NCBI RefSeq assembly: GCF_014202645.1
Contig: NZ_JACHHG010000001.1
Span: forward strand, 186,001-250,000
Direction of reading: 5' to 3'
From: Deinobacterium chartae
Lineage (GTDB): Bacteria; Deinococcota; Deinococci; Deinococcales; Deinococcaceae
Length of the DNA: 64,000 nt
Shown: piece by piece, positions 17,683-25,980 of the stretch
Layout of the letters: every line of letters begins with the position of its first letter
How positions within the stretch are numbered: the first letter of the stretch is position 1
Made by a program: the position numbers and the translations under genes
Notes under the pieces: generated by a model
Told to the model about the DNA's origin: nothing
Database searches by the model: none
Seen by the model: only the letters and a program-made list of their open reading frames with translations

Positions 17683-18603
17683 TCAGCCGCCCGGAGGCGC
17701 AGGGGTAGGCGGGGTTTCCGGCGGTGTGGGGGCCGGGGGACCGGCGGGCGGCGTCTCGGGTTCCCCTGGGGTAGTCGGCGGCGTCTCCGGCGGCGTGGTA
17801 CTGGGCGGCGTGGTCGGCGGCGTTTCCGGATCTCCGGGGGTATTGGGGTCGGCCGGCGTGGGCGCGGTCGGATTGGGAGCCGGCGTGGCCGGAGGTTGCG
17901 GTGCGGGCGGGGTCGCCGGAGCAGTGGCAGGCGGGGTGCCCGGAGCGGCCGGAGCGGTCGTCGGAGGCGGGGTGCCCGGAGCGGCAGGGGGGGTGACCGG
18001 GGCAGGCGCAGCGGGCGAAGCCGCCGGGTTCGCCCGGTTTCCGAGCGGGTAGCCCTTCTCGAAGATCGCCACGTCCCGGCCGTCCACCACCCCGTCAAAG
18101 TTCAAGTCGCCGCGCAGCCCGGTGCCCGACTTGCCGTAGTTCGAGGCCAGAATGCCCAAGTCGGTGATGTCCACCTTGCCGTCCCCGTTGAGGTCCGGGT
18201 TGCCCGAGTAACGGTCCTTGACCGCCTGACGGTCCGCGTCGCTCACCTCGCGGTTACCTTCTACCAGCAAGGGCTGGTTGATGTTGATCAGGCGCGCTGC
18301 CTCGGCGCGCCACACCGCCTCGAGGGGCAGGCGGCTTTCGGGGTTGACCATCACTTCGCGGGTGTTGCCGCGCACCAGCGTGCGGCTGCCGATGTCCGGG
18401 TTAAACAAGACGGTGCTGCCGGTCTGGAACCGGTAGTTGCCGTTGGGCTCGAGGCGCAGCTGGAACTGGATGTCGTCTACCTGGAAGCTGGTCAGTGCGC
18501 GCACCAGCGCGTCTTGGGTGGCCTGTCCGTCCACCGAGGCGCGCAGCTCCACCGCTCCCGCGCTCGAGGCTGCCAGCGCCAGCAGCAGCAGAATCCGCCT
18601 CAT
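17683..18603 (-). CDS. Secreted dockerin-type protein with Pro/Thr-rich tail
   Basis: 306 residues. A cleavable signal peptide (about 1-17) is followed by an unassigned domain (about 20-120) and a textbook type I dockerin pair: DLNGDGKVDITD (137-148) and DLNFDGVVDGRD (166-177), each an EF-hand-like calcium loop. From about residue 195 to the end the protein is a low-complexity Pro/Thr/Ala/Gly tail, probably an extended spacer. Dockerins bind cohesin domains; the first gene of this operon encodes a lipoprotein with a cohesin-like domain. The start overlaps the preceding stop by four bases (ATGA). No anchor sequence is visible. Confidence 0.82.
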   Translation of the reverse strand: MRRILLLLALAASSAGAVELRASVDGQATQDALVRALTSFQVDDIQFQLRLEPNGNYRFQTGSTVLFNPDIGSRTLVRGNTREVMVNPESRLPLEAVWRAEAARLININQPLLVEGNREVSDADRQAVKDRYSGNPDLNGDGKVDITDLGILASNYGKSGTGLRGDLNFDGVVDGRDVAIFEKGYPLGNRANPAASPAAPAPVTPPAAPGTPPPTTAPAAPGTPPATAPATPPAPQPPATPAPNPTAPTPADPNTPGDPETPPTTPPSTTPPETPPTTPGEPETPPAGPPAPTPPETPPTPAPPGG

Positions 18604-19106
18604 GGGGTTCCCCGCAGTTCGACCAGACGCTGCTTGAACGGGGCCAGTTCGTTGTTCTCGATTCGGGTAGGGTTGTCGCGCAGCGGAGACACCCGGCCGT
18701 TTTGGATGAAGTAAACGCCCTGGTTAAAGCCGACAATCGGGTTGTCGTAGGGGGTCTTGTACAGCATCAGAATGTACTCGCTCTCGGCCGAGAGCACCGG
18801 GGCTCCCTCGAGGGTGACGTTCTGACCGCTGAGGTTGCCGCCCAGAATGGCAAAAGACGGGGCCCCGGAGACCTGCGGGAGTTCCTTGGGGTCTCCGGCG
18901 ATGATTTCCTTGACGTCGAGCACGTAGACCCGCCAGGGCAGGTCCCCACGGGTCTCATCGCTGACCGCACTGATGCGGGCGTGCACGATGATCTCGGCGC
19001 GCTTGGCCTGTTCCTGCAGGCTCAGCGGCAGCACGGTGGTGGCATGGGCCGTGGCGGTCAGCCCGGCGATGGGCAGCGCGATCAGCGCAGGCAGGAAACG
19101 GTTCAC
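18600..19106 (-). CDS. Secreted protein of unknown function (middle gene of dockerin operon)
   Basis: 168 residues with a signal peptide (MNRFLPALIALPIAG...AHA). The mature part starts with a helix (LPLSLQEQAKRAEIIVHARI) and continues as beta-rich sequence with EYILMLYKTPYDNP and FNQGVYFIQNGRVSP. There are no cysteines and no lipobox. I recognise no family. It overlaps both neighbours by four bases, so it is made in step with the cohesin-like lipoprotein and the dockerin protein and is probably a partner in the same envelope assembly. Confidence 0.78.
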   Translation of the reverse strand: MNRFLPALIALPIAGLTATAHATTVLPLSLQEQAKRAEIIVHARISAVSDETRGDLPWRVYVLDVKEIIAGDPKELPQVSGAPSFAILGGNLSGQNVTLEGAPVLSAESEYILMLYKTPYDNPIVGFNQGVYFIQNGRVSPLRDNPTRIENNELAPFKQRLVELRGTP

Positions 19107-20125
19107 GGCGTGGAGTTCTCCGGGTTGGTGGGAGGCGGGGGGTTCTCGGGCGCGGGGCCGGTCGGTGCTTCATCGGTGCTTTCCGGGTCGGCCGGGGCAG
19201 GATCGGTCGGCGGCGGGGTCTCATCGCCTGAGGGGGGCGGCGGGGTCTCGTCGCTTGGGGGCGGCGGGGTCGCCGGGGCAGTAGCGGGCGTGGCCGGAGC
19301 GGTAGACGGTGTAGCCGGAGCGGTCGTCGGGGCAGTAGCGGGCGTGCCCGTGGGCGAAGTTGCGGGGGCCGGGGTCCCCGGCGCGGCTCCGGGCGTGCCC
19401 GGAGCGGGCTGCGCCGGCTGGGTGCCCATGGGGTTCCCCTGTTCGCCCAGCACCTTGCCGTCGATGTCCCGCACCTGGAACTCGATGCTCGAGCCGCGCA
19501 GTCGGCCCGGCTTGTCGGGACGAACCGTGATGAAGGCGACGTCGGCTCGGTCTTTGGGCGCTTCGGTAAAACCCATGTCCAGCGTGAGCGTGCCGTCCTT
19601 GACCGCCCACAGCATAAGCGGTTTGCCGCTGCCCGGCTGCACCCGGATGATCCGGAACCCCTCGGGAACCTTCCAGGTTGCCCGGGCCGACTGCACCAGG
19701 CGCGGGTTGGCCAAGCGCAGCGGAATGCGGGTTTCCGACGAGACTTCTGCGGAGGGCAGCGACAGCGACAACGTGGCGGGTGGCCGCTCCTCGGCGGAGA
19801 TCGAGAGGGCCTGCACCTGGCTGGAGAGCGACGCGTCGGTGACCGAGAGGGTGAATTCAAAACGGCCCTTTTCGGTGGGCGTTCCGGAGATGGTCGTTCC
19901 GTCGAGCCGCAGCCCGGCTGGCAGCTTGCCACCGCGCAGGCGCACCTGATAGGGCGTGACCCCTCCGGTCACCACGATGTCGTAGCGGTAGCTTTCGCCG
20001 AGGTAGGCGGTAGGCGGCGAAGCACTCTGGAAGCGCAACACCTCCTTGGGCACCGTGCTCTGCTCTCCTGCACCGCAGGCGCCGAGCAGCAGGGCGCCGG
20101 CCACGGCTAGGTAGACGAATTTCAT
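19103..20125 (-). CDS. Lipoprotein with Ig-like and cohesin-like domains and Pro/Thr-rich tail
   Basis: 340 residues. The lipobox LLGAC gives lipidated Cys17. Residues about 30-112 match a putative-Ig (He_PIG) domain, with the diagnostic PAGLRLDGTTISGTPTEKG. Residues about 116-228 have the layout of a cohesin fold: alternating strands, TRIPLRLAN, a mid-domain VPEGFRIIRVQPG, DVAFITVRPDKPG and a final VRDIDGKVL. From about 232 to 340 lies a Pro/Thr/Ala tail like that of the dockerin protein. The cohesin call is by pattern only. The ATG follows TACACT by six bases, so the three-gene operon probably begins with a leaderless transcript. Confidence 0.75.
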   Translation of the reverse strand: MKFVYLAVAGALLLGACGAGEQSTVPKEVLRFQSASPPTAYLGESYRYDIVVTGGVTPYQVRLRGGKLPAGLRLDGTTISGTPTEKGRFEFTLSVTDASLSSQVQALSISAEERPPATLSLSLPSAEVSSETRIPLRLANPRLVQSARATWKVPEGFRIIRVQPGSGKPLMLWAVKDGTLTLDMGFTEAPKDRADVAFITVRPDKPGRLRGSSIEFQVRDIDGKVLGEQGNPMGTQPAQPAPGTPGAAPGTPAPATSPTGTPATAPTTAPATPSTAPATPATAPATPPPPSDETPPPPSGDETPPPTDPAPADPESTDEAPTGPAPENPPPPTNPENSTP

Positions 20126-20131
20126 GCGCTC

Positions 20132-20137
20132 AGTGTA
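20132..20137 (-). promoter_or_regulatory. -10 element of cohesin/dockerin operon
   Basis: TACACT on the minus strand lies six bases before the ATG at 20125, back to back with the M16 protease promoter. Confidence 0.6.
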
Positions 20138-20192
20138 AGCGATCTGTATGAGGGATAAACCACAATGTAAGCGGCTTTCCCGCAGGGGGGGC

Positions 20193-20198
20193 TATAAT
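20193..20198 (+). promoter_or_regulatory. -10 element of M16 protease gene
   Basis: A perfect TATAAT lies seven bases before the ATG at 20206, the clearest leaderless promoter in the window. Confidence 0.7.
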
Positions 20199-20205
20199 TT
20201 GCCGC

Positions 20206-23127
20206 ATGGACCCTTTTAATCCCGGCCTGTCCGAGGGTACCCGCATCGGGGGTTACCGCCTGGTGCGCTCGGCCAGCCTGCCCGAACTGCAGGCCCACCT
20301 CTACGAGTTCGAGCACGAAACCGGTGCGCGCCACGTACACATTTCGCGCGACGACGACAACCTGACCTTCTCGGTGCTGTTTCCCACCGTGCCGCAGGAC
20401 TCGACCGGGGTGGCGCACATCCTCGAGCACATCGTGCTGTCGGGCTCGAGGAAGTACCCGCTGGGCAGCCCGTTCTTTGCGATGCTGCCCCGCAGCCTCA
20501 ACACCTTTATGAACGCTTTTACCGCGGCGGACTGGACCATGTACCCCTACTCCACCCGCAACGTCAAGGATTTCGACAACCTGTTGCAGGTGTACCTGGA
20601 CGCGGTGTTCTTCCCGAACCTGACCGAGTGGAGCTTCAAGCGCGAAGCGCACCGCCTCGAGTTCGCCACGCCGTCGGACCCGAGCAGCCAGCTGACGCTG
20701 CAGGGCGTGGTGTACAACGAGATGAAAGGCGCGATGGCCACTCCGGCTGCGGTGATGGGCCGCCTGCTGGGCAAGGCGCTGTATCCGGACCTGACGTACG
20801 CCAACAACTCGGGCGGCGCTCCGGCCAACATTCCCGAGTTGACCTGGGAGGGCCTGAGGGCCTTTCACGCGCGGCATTACCATCCGTCGAACGCCTATTT
20901 CTACACCTACGGCAACCGTCCGGTGGCGAGCGTGCTGGAGCGCATCGAGGAGCTGGCGCTGCGTGAGTTCACGGCGATCGAGGTGGACACCTCGATTCCG
21001 GACCAGCCGGGTTTTGCCGAGCCGCGCGAGGTGCGCGAGCGTTACCCTTCGAGCGAGACCGAGCGCAAGGCGCAGGTGCTGGTCGCCTGGAAGAGCGTTC
21101 CGAGCTTTGACACGTACGCCACGCTGCAGATGAGCGTCCTCGAGGCCGCGCTGCTGGGCAACGCGGCCTCGCCGCTGCGCAAGGCGCTGATCGACTCGGG
21201 ACTGGGCAGTACCCTGGCGAGCGGCTCGGGTCTGAACACCAACTACCGCGAGTCGGCGTTTGCCGTAGGCCTCAAGGACGTGGACGCGGGCGACGCCGAG
21301 CGCATCGAGACGCTGATCCTGGGTACCCTGCGCGCCCTGGCCGAGAACGGGGTGGATCCCGAGAGCGTGGACAGCGCCCTGCACCGCATCGAGCTGTCGC
21401 GCAAGGAGGTCTCGAACGCGGGCTTTCCCTACAGCCTGAAGCTGTTTTTCGCCTTTGCGGGCAGTTGGCTGCACGGCGGCGATCCGCTGCGCGCCTTGCA
21501 GTTCGACGAGGACCTCGAGCGGCTGGCGCGCGAGCGCGCGGCAGGCGGGCTGTTCGAACGCCTGATCCGCGAGCAGCTGCTGGACAACCCGCACCGCGTG
21601 CGCATCGTCCTCGAGCCGGATCCGAAGCTTGCAGCCGAACAGGAGGCAGCCGAGGCGGCGCGCATCGCGCAGCTGGCCGAGGGCCTGGACGAGACCGGAC
21701 GGGCGCGCATCGTGGCGGACGCCCTGAAGCTGGCCGAGCTGCAGGAGCGCCAGGATGATCTGAGCGTGCTGCCCACCCTCGAGGTGTCGGATATTCCGGC
21801 CGACGTGCCGCGCGCCGAGTACCGGGTGCTGGAGCGCGGCGGCGCGGTGGTGGGCCTGTGTCCGCAGCCGACCAACGGGCTGGTGTACGTGGACTTACAG
21901 CTGGATTTCGCGGGGCTCAGCGAGGAGCAGCTGGACCTGCTGCCGTTTTACGCCTTCGCGCTGACCCGTTCGGGCGCGGCTGGGCGCGACTACCTCGAGC
22001 TGGCGCGGCGCATCGACGCGGTGACCGGCGGGGTGAGTGCTTCGGTCGGCGTTTCGACGGCGCCGGATAACCTCGCAAACGTGCGCGAGCACTTCACGCT
22101 GAGCGGCAAGGCGCTGGCGCGCAACGCGATGGCGCTGCTCGAGCTGCTGCGCGACCTGCTGGCCGAACCGCAGTTTGATCCTGCGCGTCTCGAGCAGCTG
22201 GTCAAGCAGCAGCGGGCCGCCATGCAGTCGGGCATCGTGGGCTCGGGCAACCAGTACGCCGGGCGCCGCGCGGCGGCGCAGCTGCGCGCGGCGAGTGCCA
22301 TCGGTGAGCGGCTCTCGGGCCTGACCCAGCTCGCAACCCTCAAACGCCTCGAGGCCGAGGGGGTGCGGGGCTTGGTGGAGCGTTTTGCCGAGATCACCCG
22401 CGCGCTGCGCGCGGCTCCGGCACGGGTGTGCGTGACCGCCGAGGAGGGCGAGCTTGCGCTGCTCGAGGGCGAACTGGACACGCTGCTGTCGCCGCTGACT
22501 CCGGCAGCCCCGGTTCCCGGTCATGCGCCCACGCTGCTGCCTCGGGTGCGCGACGCGCGCACCACCGACGTGCCGGTGTCGTACAACGCCAAGGCGTTTG
22601 CGACCGTGCCGTTCGTGCATCCGGACGCTCCGGCACTCTCGGTGCTGGCCTCGCTGCTGCGCGCCAACTTCTTGCTGCGCGAGCTGCGCGAGAAGGGCGG
22701 CGCGTACGGGGGCAGCGCGACTTGCGACGCGCAGGGCGGCATCTTCTTGTTCTGGTCGTACCGCGATCCGCACGTGGCCCGCACCTACCGGGTCTACCGC
22801 GATGCCCTGGCATACCTCGAGGGGAACGTCGGGGAGCGCGAGGTGCGCGAGGCGATCCTGAGCGCCTCGGCGGCCCTTGACCCGCTGACCTCGCCGGATA
22901 CGCTGGGGCGCATGCGGTTCTTCGGGGATCAGGGCGGGTACACGCCCGAGGTGCAGGCGGCCTTCAAGAGCGGCCTGCTGGCAACCACCCTCGAGGACCT
23001 GCGACGGGTGGCGCGCGCGTACCTCGCCGACGACGGGCGCGCGGCCTACGCGACCGTCGTCGGCGCGGACGTGATCGCACGCGCCAACGCCGAACTCGAG
23101 GAGCCGTTCGAGGTCGCCTCCATCTGA
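20206..23127 (+). CDS. M16C (PreP/Cym1-like) zinc metallopeptidase
   Basis: 973 residues, full length for presequence-protease-type M16C enzymes. The inverted zinc motif HILEH (His71, Glu74, His75) and the downstream ligand in YNEMKGAM (about residue 174) are intact. A second, inactive M16 half follows, with the conserved substrate-closing segment LREKGGAYGGSA near the C-terminus. These clamshell enzymes degrade short unstructured peptides. No signal peptide, so probably cytoplasmic peptide turnover. TATAAT lies seven bases before the ATG and a strong terminator follows. Confidence 0.95.
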   Translation: MDPFNPGLSEGTRIGGYRLVRSASLPELQAHLYEFEHETGARHVHISRDDDNLTFSVLFPTVPQDSTGVAHILEHIVLSGSRKYPLGSPFFAMLPRSLNTFMNAFTAADWTMYPYSTRNVKDFDNLLQVYLDAVFFPNLTEWSFKREAHRLEFATPSDPSSQLTLQGVVYNEMKGAMATPAAVMGRLLGKALYPDLTYANNSGGAPANIPELTWEGLRAFHARHYHPSNAYFYTYGNRPVASVLERIEELALREFTAIEVDTSIPDQPGFAEPREVRERYPSSETERKAQVLVAWKSVPSFDTYATLQMSVLEAALLGNAASPLRKALIDSGLGSTLASGSGLNTNYRESAFAVGLKDVDAGDAERIETLILGTLRALAENGVDPESVDSALHRIELSRKEVSNAGFPYSLKLFFAFAGSWLHGGDPLRALQFDEDLERLARERAAGGLFERLIREQLLDNPHRVRIVLEPDPKLAAEQEAAEAARIAQLAEGLDETGRARIVADALKLAELQERQDDLSVLPTLEVSDIPADVPRAEYRVLERGGAVVGLCPQPTNGLVYVDLQLDFAGLSEEQLDLLPFYAFALTRSGAAGRDYLELARRIDAVTGGVSASVGVSTAPDNLANVREHFTLSGKALARNAMALLELLRDLLAEPQFDPARLEQLVKQQRAAMQSGIVGSGNQYAGRRAAAQLRAASAIGERLSGLTQLATLKRLEAEGVRGLVERFAEITRALRAAPARVCVTAEEGELALLEGELDTLLSPLTPAAPVPGHAPTLLPRVRDARTTDVPVSYNAKAFATVPFVHPDAPALSVLASLLRANFLLRELREKGGAYGGSATCDAQGGIFLFWSYRDPHVARTYRVYRDALAYLEGNVGEREVREAILSASAALDPLTSPDTLGRMRFFGDQGGYTPEVQAAFKSGLLATTLEDLRRVARAYLADDGRAAYATVVGADVIARANAELEEPFEVASI

Positions 23128-23139
23128 GGGCAACCATGC

Positions 23140-23177
23140 GAGCACCCCGCGCTTGCTTGCGCGGGGTGCTCTGTTTT
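23140..23177 (+). terminator. Terminator of M16 protease gene
   Basis: A perfect 13-bp stem (23140-23152 with 23159-23171) with a 6-base loop, then TGTTTT. Confidence 0.85.
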
Positions 23178-23208
23178 CAGGGGGGATTTCAGTTCGAAGC
23201 CGAGAAGG

Positions 23209-23415
23209 TTACATGTCGCTGCCGCGTCCGGGCTGGTCGCTCATGCCGCTGCCTTCGCCCTGCGGATCGTAGGTCATGCACTGGGCCATGCCGCCCTGGC
23301 TGCCGACCTGGATCTGGCCGGCGTGGCACTGACGCTCCTGGTTGTAGCGGCAGTCGGTGGCGTCGCACGAGGCCACCATGCTCATTTCGTTTCCCGACAT
23401 GTTGTTCTGAGTCAT
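23209..23415 (-). CDS. DUF1540 cysteine-motif protein
   Basis: 68 residues. The four conserved cysteines are spaced as in DUF1540: SCDATDCRYNQ, QCHAGQIQV and AQCMTYDP, suggesting a small metal-binding domain. Flanks are Met/Gly/Ser-rich and disordered. The ATG at 23415 is preferred over an upstream start because AAGGAGG lies six bases before it. DUF1540 proteins have no established role; in spore-formers some are developmentally expressed, which does not apply here. Confidence 0.85.
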   Translation of the reverse strand: MTQNNMSGNEMSMVASCDATDCRYNQERQCHAGQIQVGSQGGMAQCMTYDPQGEGSGMSDQPGRGSDM

Positions 23416-23482
23416 GAGATCCTCCTTCTTCCCGAAAGCCGGGTCTAGAGGCGGGCGAAATAACCTGGGAGTCATTATCAGT

Positions 23483-23514
23483 AAGGGGGACATGACCTTC
23501 TGTCATGCCCCCTT
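23483..23514. repeat. Hairpin between DUF1540 gene and its upstream neighbour
   Basis: Arms 23483-23496 and 23502-23514 form 13 base pairs with one bulged A. It lies 3' of the 23551-24066 gene and 5' of the DUF1540 gene, so it may terminate the former. Confidence 0.5.
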
Positions 23515-23550
23515 CTTTCTCAAGAACCGGTAAAAATTTGAGCTTTTCGC

Positions 23551-24066
23551 TCAGTTTAGTGTGTTCGAGCGGATGCCCTGCGCGCAGCGGATGCGGTGCT
23601 CGACCTCGCTGCCCTCGAGGACCCGGTGTTCTTGCAACGCCATGGCCACGATCTCGACCTCGGCCCAGCAGCGGCGCAGCAGACCGCGCGCGCGGGCCAG
23701 CAGCACCTCGAGGTAGGCCTGTGTGGCCTCGGCCTCGTCGGCGTTTGCGGCGGCCTGCTCGAGGGTGCGGCGCATGGGTGCCATGTCCGTGAGGGCCGCA
23801 CCGAACTTGATCTGTTCGGCTGCCACGGCGGCGAGCTCGGCCATCACGTTGTCCTCGAGAAAAGCGCGGTTCTGCCGCAACGCGGCGGGTAGCGCAGGCG
23901 TATGGTAGCGCGCACCCTCCTCGAGGCCGAGACGGGCGAGGCGCAGGGTGGGCCGGCTGAGTTTGGACGCGGCCACGGCGGTCCCGGCCAGCGCGTAAGC
24001 ACGGCGCAGGCGCGGGTCGTTCTCGGTCGCTGCGGGGATCAGGGCAGGGATGAGCAGTTCGGACAT
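23551..24066 (-). CDS. Hypothetical helical protein, 171 residues
   Basis: Soluble and almost wholly helical. The C-terminal third (LLARARGLLRRCWAEVEIVAMALQEHRVLEGSEVEHRI, of which only the pattern matters) resembles the helical end of FtsH-type M41 peptidases and their stand-alone relatives, but the HExxH zinc motif is absent, so no protease activity is claimed. GGAGAG precedes the ATG. An 8-bp inverted repeat (24081-24108) just upstream could be an operator. Function unknown. Confidence 0.7.
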   Translation of the reverse strand: MSELLIPALIPAATENDPRLRRAYALAGTAVAASKLSRPTLRLARLGLEEGARYHTPALPAALRQNRAFLEDNVMAELAAVAAEQIKFGAALTDMAPMRRTLEQAAANADEAEATQAYLEVLLARARGLLRRCWAEVEIVAMALQEHRVLEGSEVEHRIRCAQGIRSNTLN

Positions 24067-24080
24067 CGACTCTCCACGGT

Positions 24081-24108
24081 TCGGTCGGAAGGAGATAAAA
24101 CCGACCGA
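24081..24108. promoter_or_regulatory. Inverted repeat upstream of 24066 gene
   Basis: TCGGTCGG (24081-24088) and CCGACCGA (24101-24108) are perfect inverted arms around a 12-base spacer, 15 bases before the start codon. Candidate operator or leader hairpin. Confidence 0.4.
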
Positions 24109-24209
24109 TTTACTCTGCTTTCGACTTTAACGATCTGTGAGCCTTCCGTCAAGGACGCTGTCCATATTTGGTCCGGGCTGCCCCTGGCTCCGCCGCAAAA
24201 CGCGTCTGC

Positions 24210-25004
24210 CTAGGGCCGTTCCGCGTAGGTGTAGCCGGTCAGCCGCTCGGTCTGCAGCGCCCGTCCGCCGTAAGAGACGGTCAGGCTGGCCTGGGCGGGT
24301 TGTCCCTGCCGTGCCACCTGTACCTGGTAGGTGTAACCGGCGTTGCTGAACGTAAAGATTTCCAGGGCAGGGGTGATCCGGCGCGTCCCCCCCTCGATGC
24401 GCAGCGAAGGCGTGCTGGTCTGCTGCACTCCGTCCGGCTGCAGCTGCTTGGCCGTGGCCGCGTCGCCGAAATCGAAGGTCTCATAGGTCAAGACCCCAGG
24501 AGCCGTTTCGGTCACCAGCACGCTGCGGCGTGTGGTGAAACCCATCAGGCGGGTGTTCGCGACCCAGCGGCAGGCCAGAGTGTCGCCGCCCAGCCGGACC
24601 GAGGTGAAGGTGGGGGTCAGCGCCGCGCCCGGCGGGTCGAACATGCCCGGGTTGAAGGCGTGCAGGTAGTCGCCCGAGGAGGCGTCCTCAGCGCGCAACC
24701 TCAGGCTGTAGTACACCTGTCCGGCTCCGGGGTCGGCGGGACCGACCGTGTACGTGTTATAGCCGTGGGTTCCCGGGCGGGACTTGCTGTACACGGTGAT
24801 GCGGGTTCGCCGCGCCCCGTCGGGCTGACCCACCACGGCCACGGTCGGGGCGTTCACGGCGTCACAGATGAACCAGACCGGCTGCAGGCTGCCATCGGCC
24901 TCGAGGTAACTGCGGCTGGTTGCCGACGGGTCCGGAACCTGCGCCAGAGAAACGGTCACGGTGGCCAAGGCCAGTGGGAAGAGCAGCCAAAGTCGAACGT
25001 TCAT
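24210..25004 (-). CDS. Secreted hypothetical protein, 264 residues
   Basis: A signal peptide (MNVRLWLLFPLALATVTVSLA) precedes a beta-rich exported domain with two cysteines, in WFICDAV and LACRWV, which may form a disulfide. The FICD context resembles FIACD and VICDD in the lipoproteins at 9.8-11.0 kb, but there is no lipobox. The ATG at 25004 is chosen because GAAAGGGG precedes it and the signal peptide starts there. No family recognised. It lies alone between an unknown gene and the GntR regulator. Confidence 0.78.
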   Translation of the reverse strand: MNVRLWLLFPLALATVTVSLAQVPDPSATSRSYLEADGSLQPVWFICDAVNAPTVAVVGQPDGARRTRITVYSKSRPGTHGYNTYTVGPADPGAGQVYYSLRLRAEDASSGDYLHAFNPGMFDPPGAALTPTFTSVRLGGDTLACRWVANTRLMGFTTRRSVLVTETAPGVLTYETFDFGDAATAKQLQPDGVQQTSTPSLRIEGGTRRITPALEIFTFSNAGYTYQVQVARQGQPAQASLTVSYGGRALQTERLTGYTYAERP

Positions 25005-25083
25005 GCGGGCCCCTTTCACGACATTCTCGGTGTACCGCCTGCCGACTGATTCTGGGTGAGAACGCTCGGCGCGGCACCGGATA

Positions 25084-25842
25084 TCAGGGGGCCCGGCCGG
25101 TTGACAGCACCCCTCCCGCTTCGGTGCGGTTCCGGTTGGCCTGCGTGGCCAGCAGGTCCTCGGCTGCGCGGTCCAGATGCGCGCGCATGGCCTCTTGCGC
25201 AGCGAACGGATCACGGGCCTCGAGGGCGCGGTAGATGCGCCAGTGAAACACCTGGGCGGACTGGGGGGCGCCGGGCAGGGTGACGGTCTGGTGCAGCGCG
25301 TCTCGGAGCAGGTCGCGGATCGGCTCGATCAGCTTGGCCAGGACCCGGTTCTGGGCGGCGCGCATGATCATCAGGTGGAATTCGGTATCGGCCGCGTGAA
25401 AGGCGTCCGGGTCGCGCATCAGCGTGTCCATGCGCCGCAGGTGACCGCTGAGCTGCTGCAGCTCTTCCTCGCTGACGCGGGTGGCGGCCATGCCGACCAT
25501 CTGCACCTCGAACACCTGGCGGGCCTCGAGCAGCTCGGCGCGCAGGCGGCTGACCCCGCCGCCGTGCTGGCGGAAACGCAGGATCAGCGGATCGAGCGGG
25601 TTCCACTCGCTCTCGGGACGGACGGTGGTGCCCCGGCCCTGGCGCACCTCGACCAGTCCCTTTTCGACCAACACCTTGACGCTTTCGCGGACCACGATGC
25701 GGCTGACCCCGAATTCCTCGGCCAGACGAGGTTCGGGCGGAAGCAGCGCACCGCAGGGCAGCGCACCGCTGACGATCCTCGAGGTGAGTTCTTCGACCAA
25801 CCGCGCGTGGAGCGAAGGAGTTTTGGAGCGAGGTGGGACCAT
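25084..25842 (-). CDS. GntR-family (FadR/FCD type) regulator of the sugar operon
   Basis: 252 residues. The N-terminal GntR winged helix is clear (LHARLVEELTSRIVSG, LPPEPRLAEEFGVSR, VVRESVKVLVEKGLVEV; about residues 11-70), followed by an all-helical FCD effector domain with the usual histidines (DTEFHLMIMRAA, HWRIYRALEARD) that bind a metal and a small acid or sugar acid. It is divergent from the seven-gene sugar operon, and a 19-20 bp operator is present at both promoters, one inside its own promoter spacer, so autoregulation is expected. The start follows CATACT by six bases. Confidence 0.93.
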   Translation of the reverse strand: MVPPRSKTPSLHARLVEELTSRIVSGALPCGALLPPEPRLAEEFGVSRIVVRESVKVLVEKGLVEVRQGRGTTVRPESEWNPLDPLILRFRQHGGGVSRLRAELLEARQVFEVQMVGMAATRVSEEELQQLSGHLRRMDTLMRDPDAFHAADTEFHLMIMRAAQNRVLAKLIEPIRDLLRDALHQTVTLPGAPQSAQVFHWRIYRALEARDPFAAQEAMRAHLDRAAEDLLATQANRNRTEAGGVLSTGRAP

Positions 25843-25848
25843 AGTTCC

Positions 25849-25876
25849 AGTATGACATATGATGTTTTGAAATCAA
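25849..25876 (-). promoter_or_regulatory. Promoter of GntR regulator gene
   Basis: On the minus strand TTGATT (25871-25876), 16 bases, CATACT (25849-25854), then six bases to the ATG. The spacer contains operator copy 1. Confidence 0.6.
25855..25874. promoter_or_regulatory. Operator copy 1 (regulator side)
   Basis: Reads ACATATGATGTTTTGAAATC on the plus strand. Copy 2 at 25977-25995 is the same element in reverse, differing at a few bases. It fills the spacer of the regulator's promoter, a position for autorepression. Confidence 0.65.
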
Positions 25877-25951
25877 CCGACAACCGCAGAATCCGCTGCC
25901 CTCCGGTTGAAATTGCGTGTAACGGACAATAATTCGCCACTCGAGCGGCTG

Positions 25952-25980
25952 TTGACTTTTGATCGCCCCGAGGTTAGATT
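25952..25980 (+). promoter_or_regulatory. Promoter of sugar catabolic operon
   Basis: TTGACT (25952-25957), 17 bases, TAGATT (25975-25980): a good sigma-70-type promoter. Operator copy 2 begins within the -10 and covers the expected start of transcription, so the regulator should repress. Confidence 0.75.

Noticed and set aside
17613-18098. N-terminal extension of the S4 protein to 231 codons
   Set aside because: The extension translates as Arg/Pro low complexity, is antisense-offset to the dockerin tail and crosses a 14-bp inverted repeat; the -10 element supports the short form.
23551-24066. FtsH-like M41 peptidase
   Set aside because: The helical C-terminal pattern is similar but there is no HExxH zinc motif or AAA domain.
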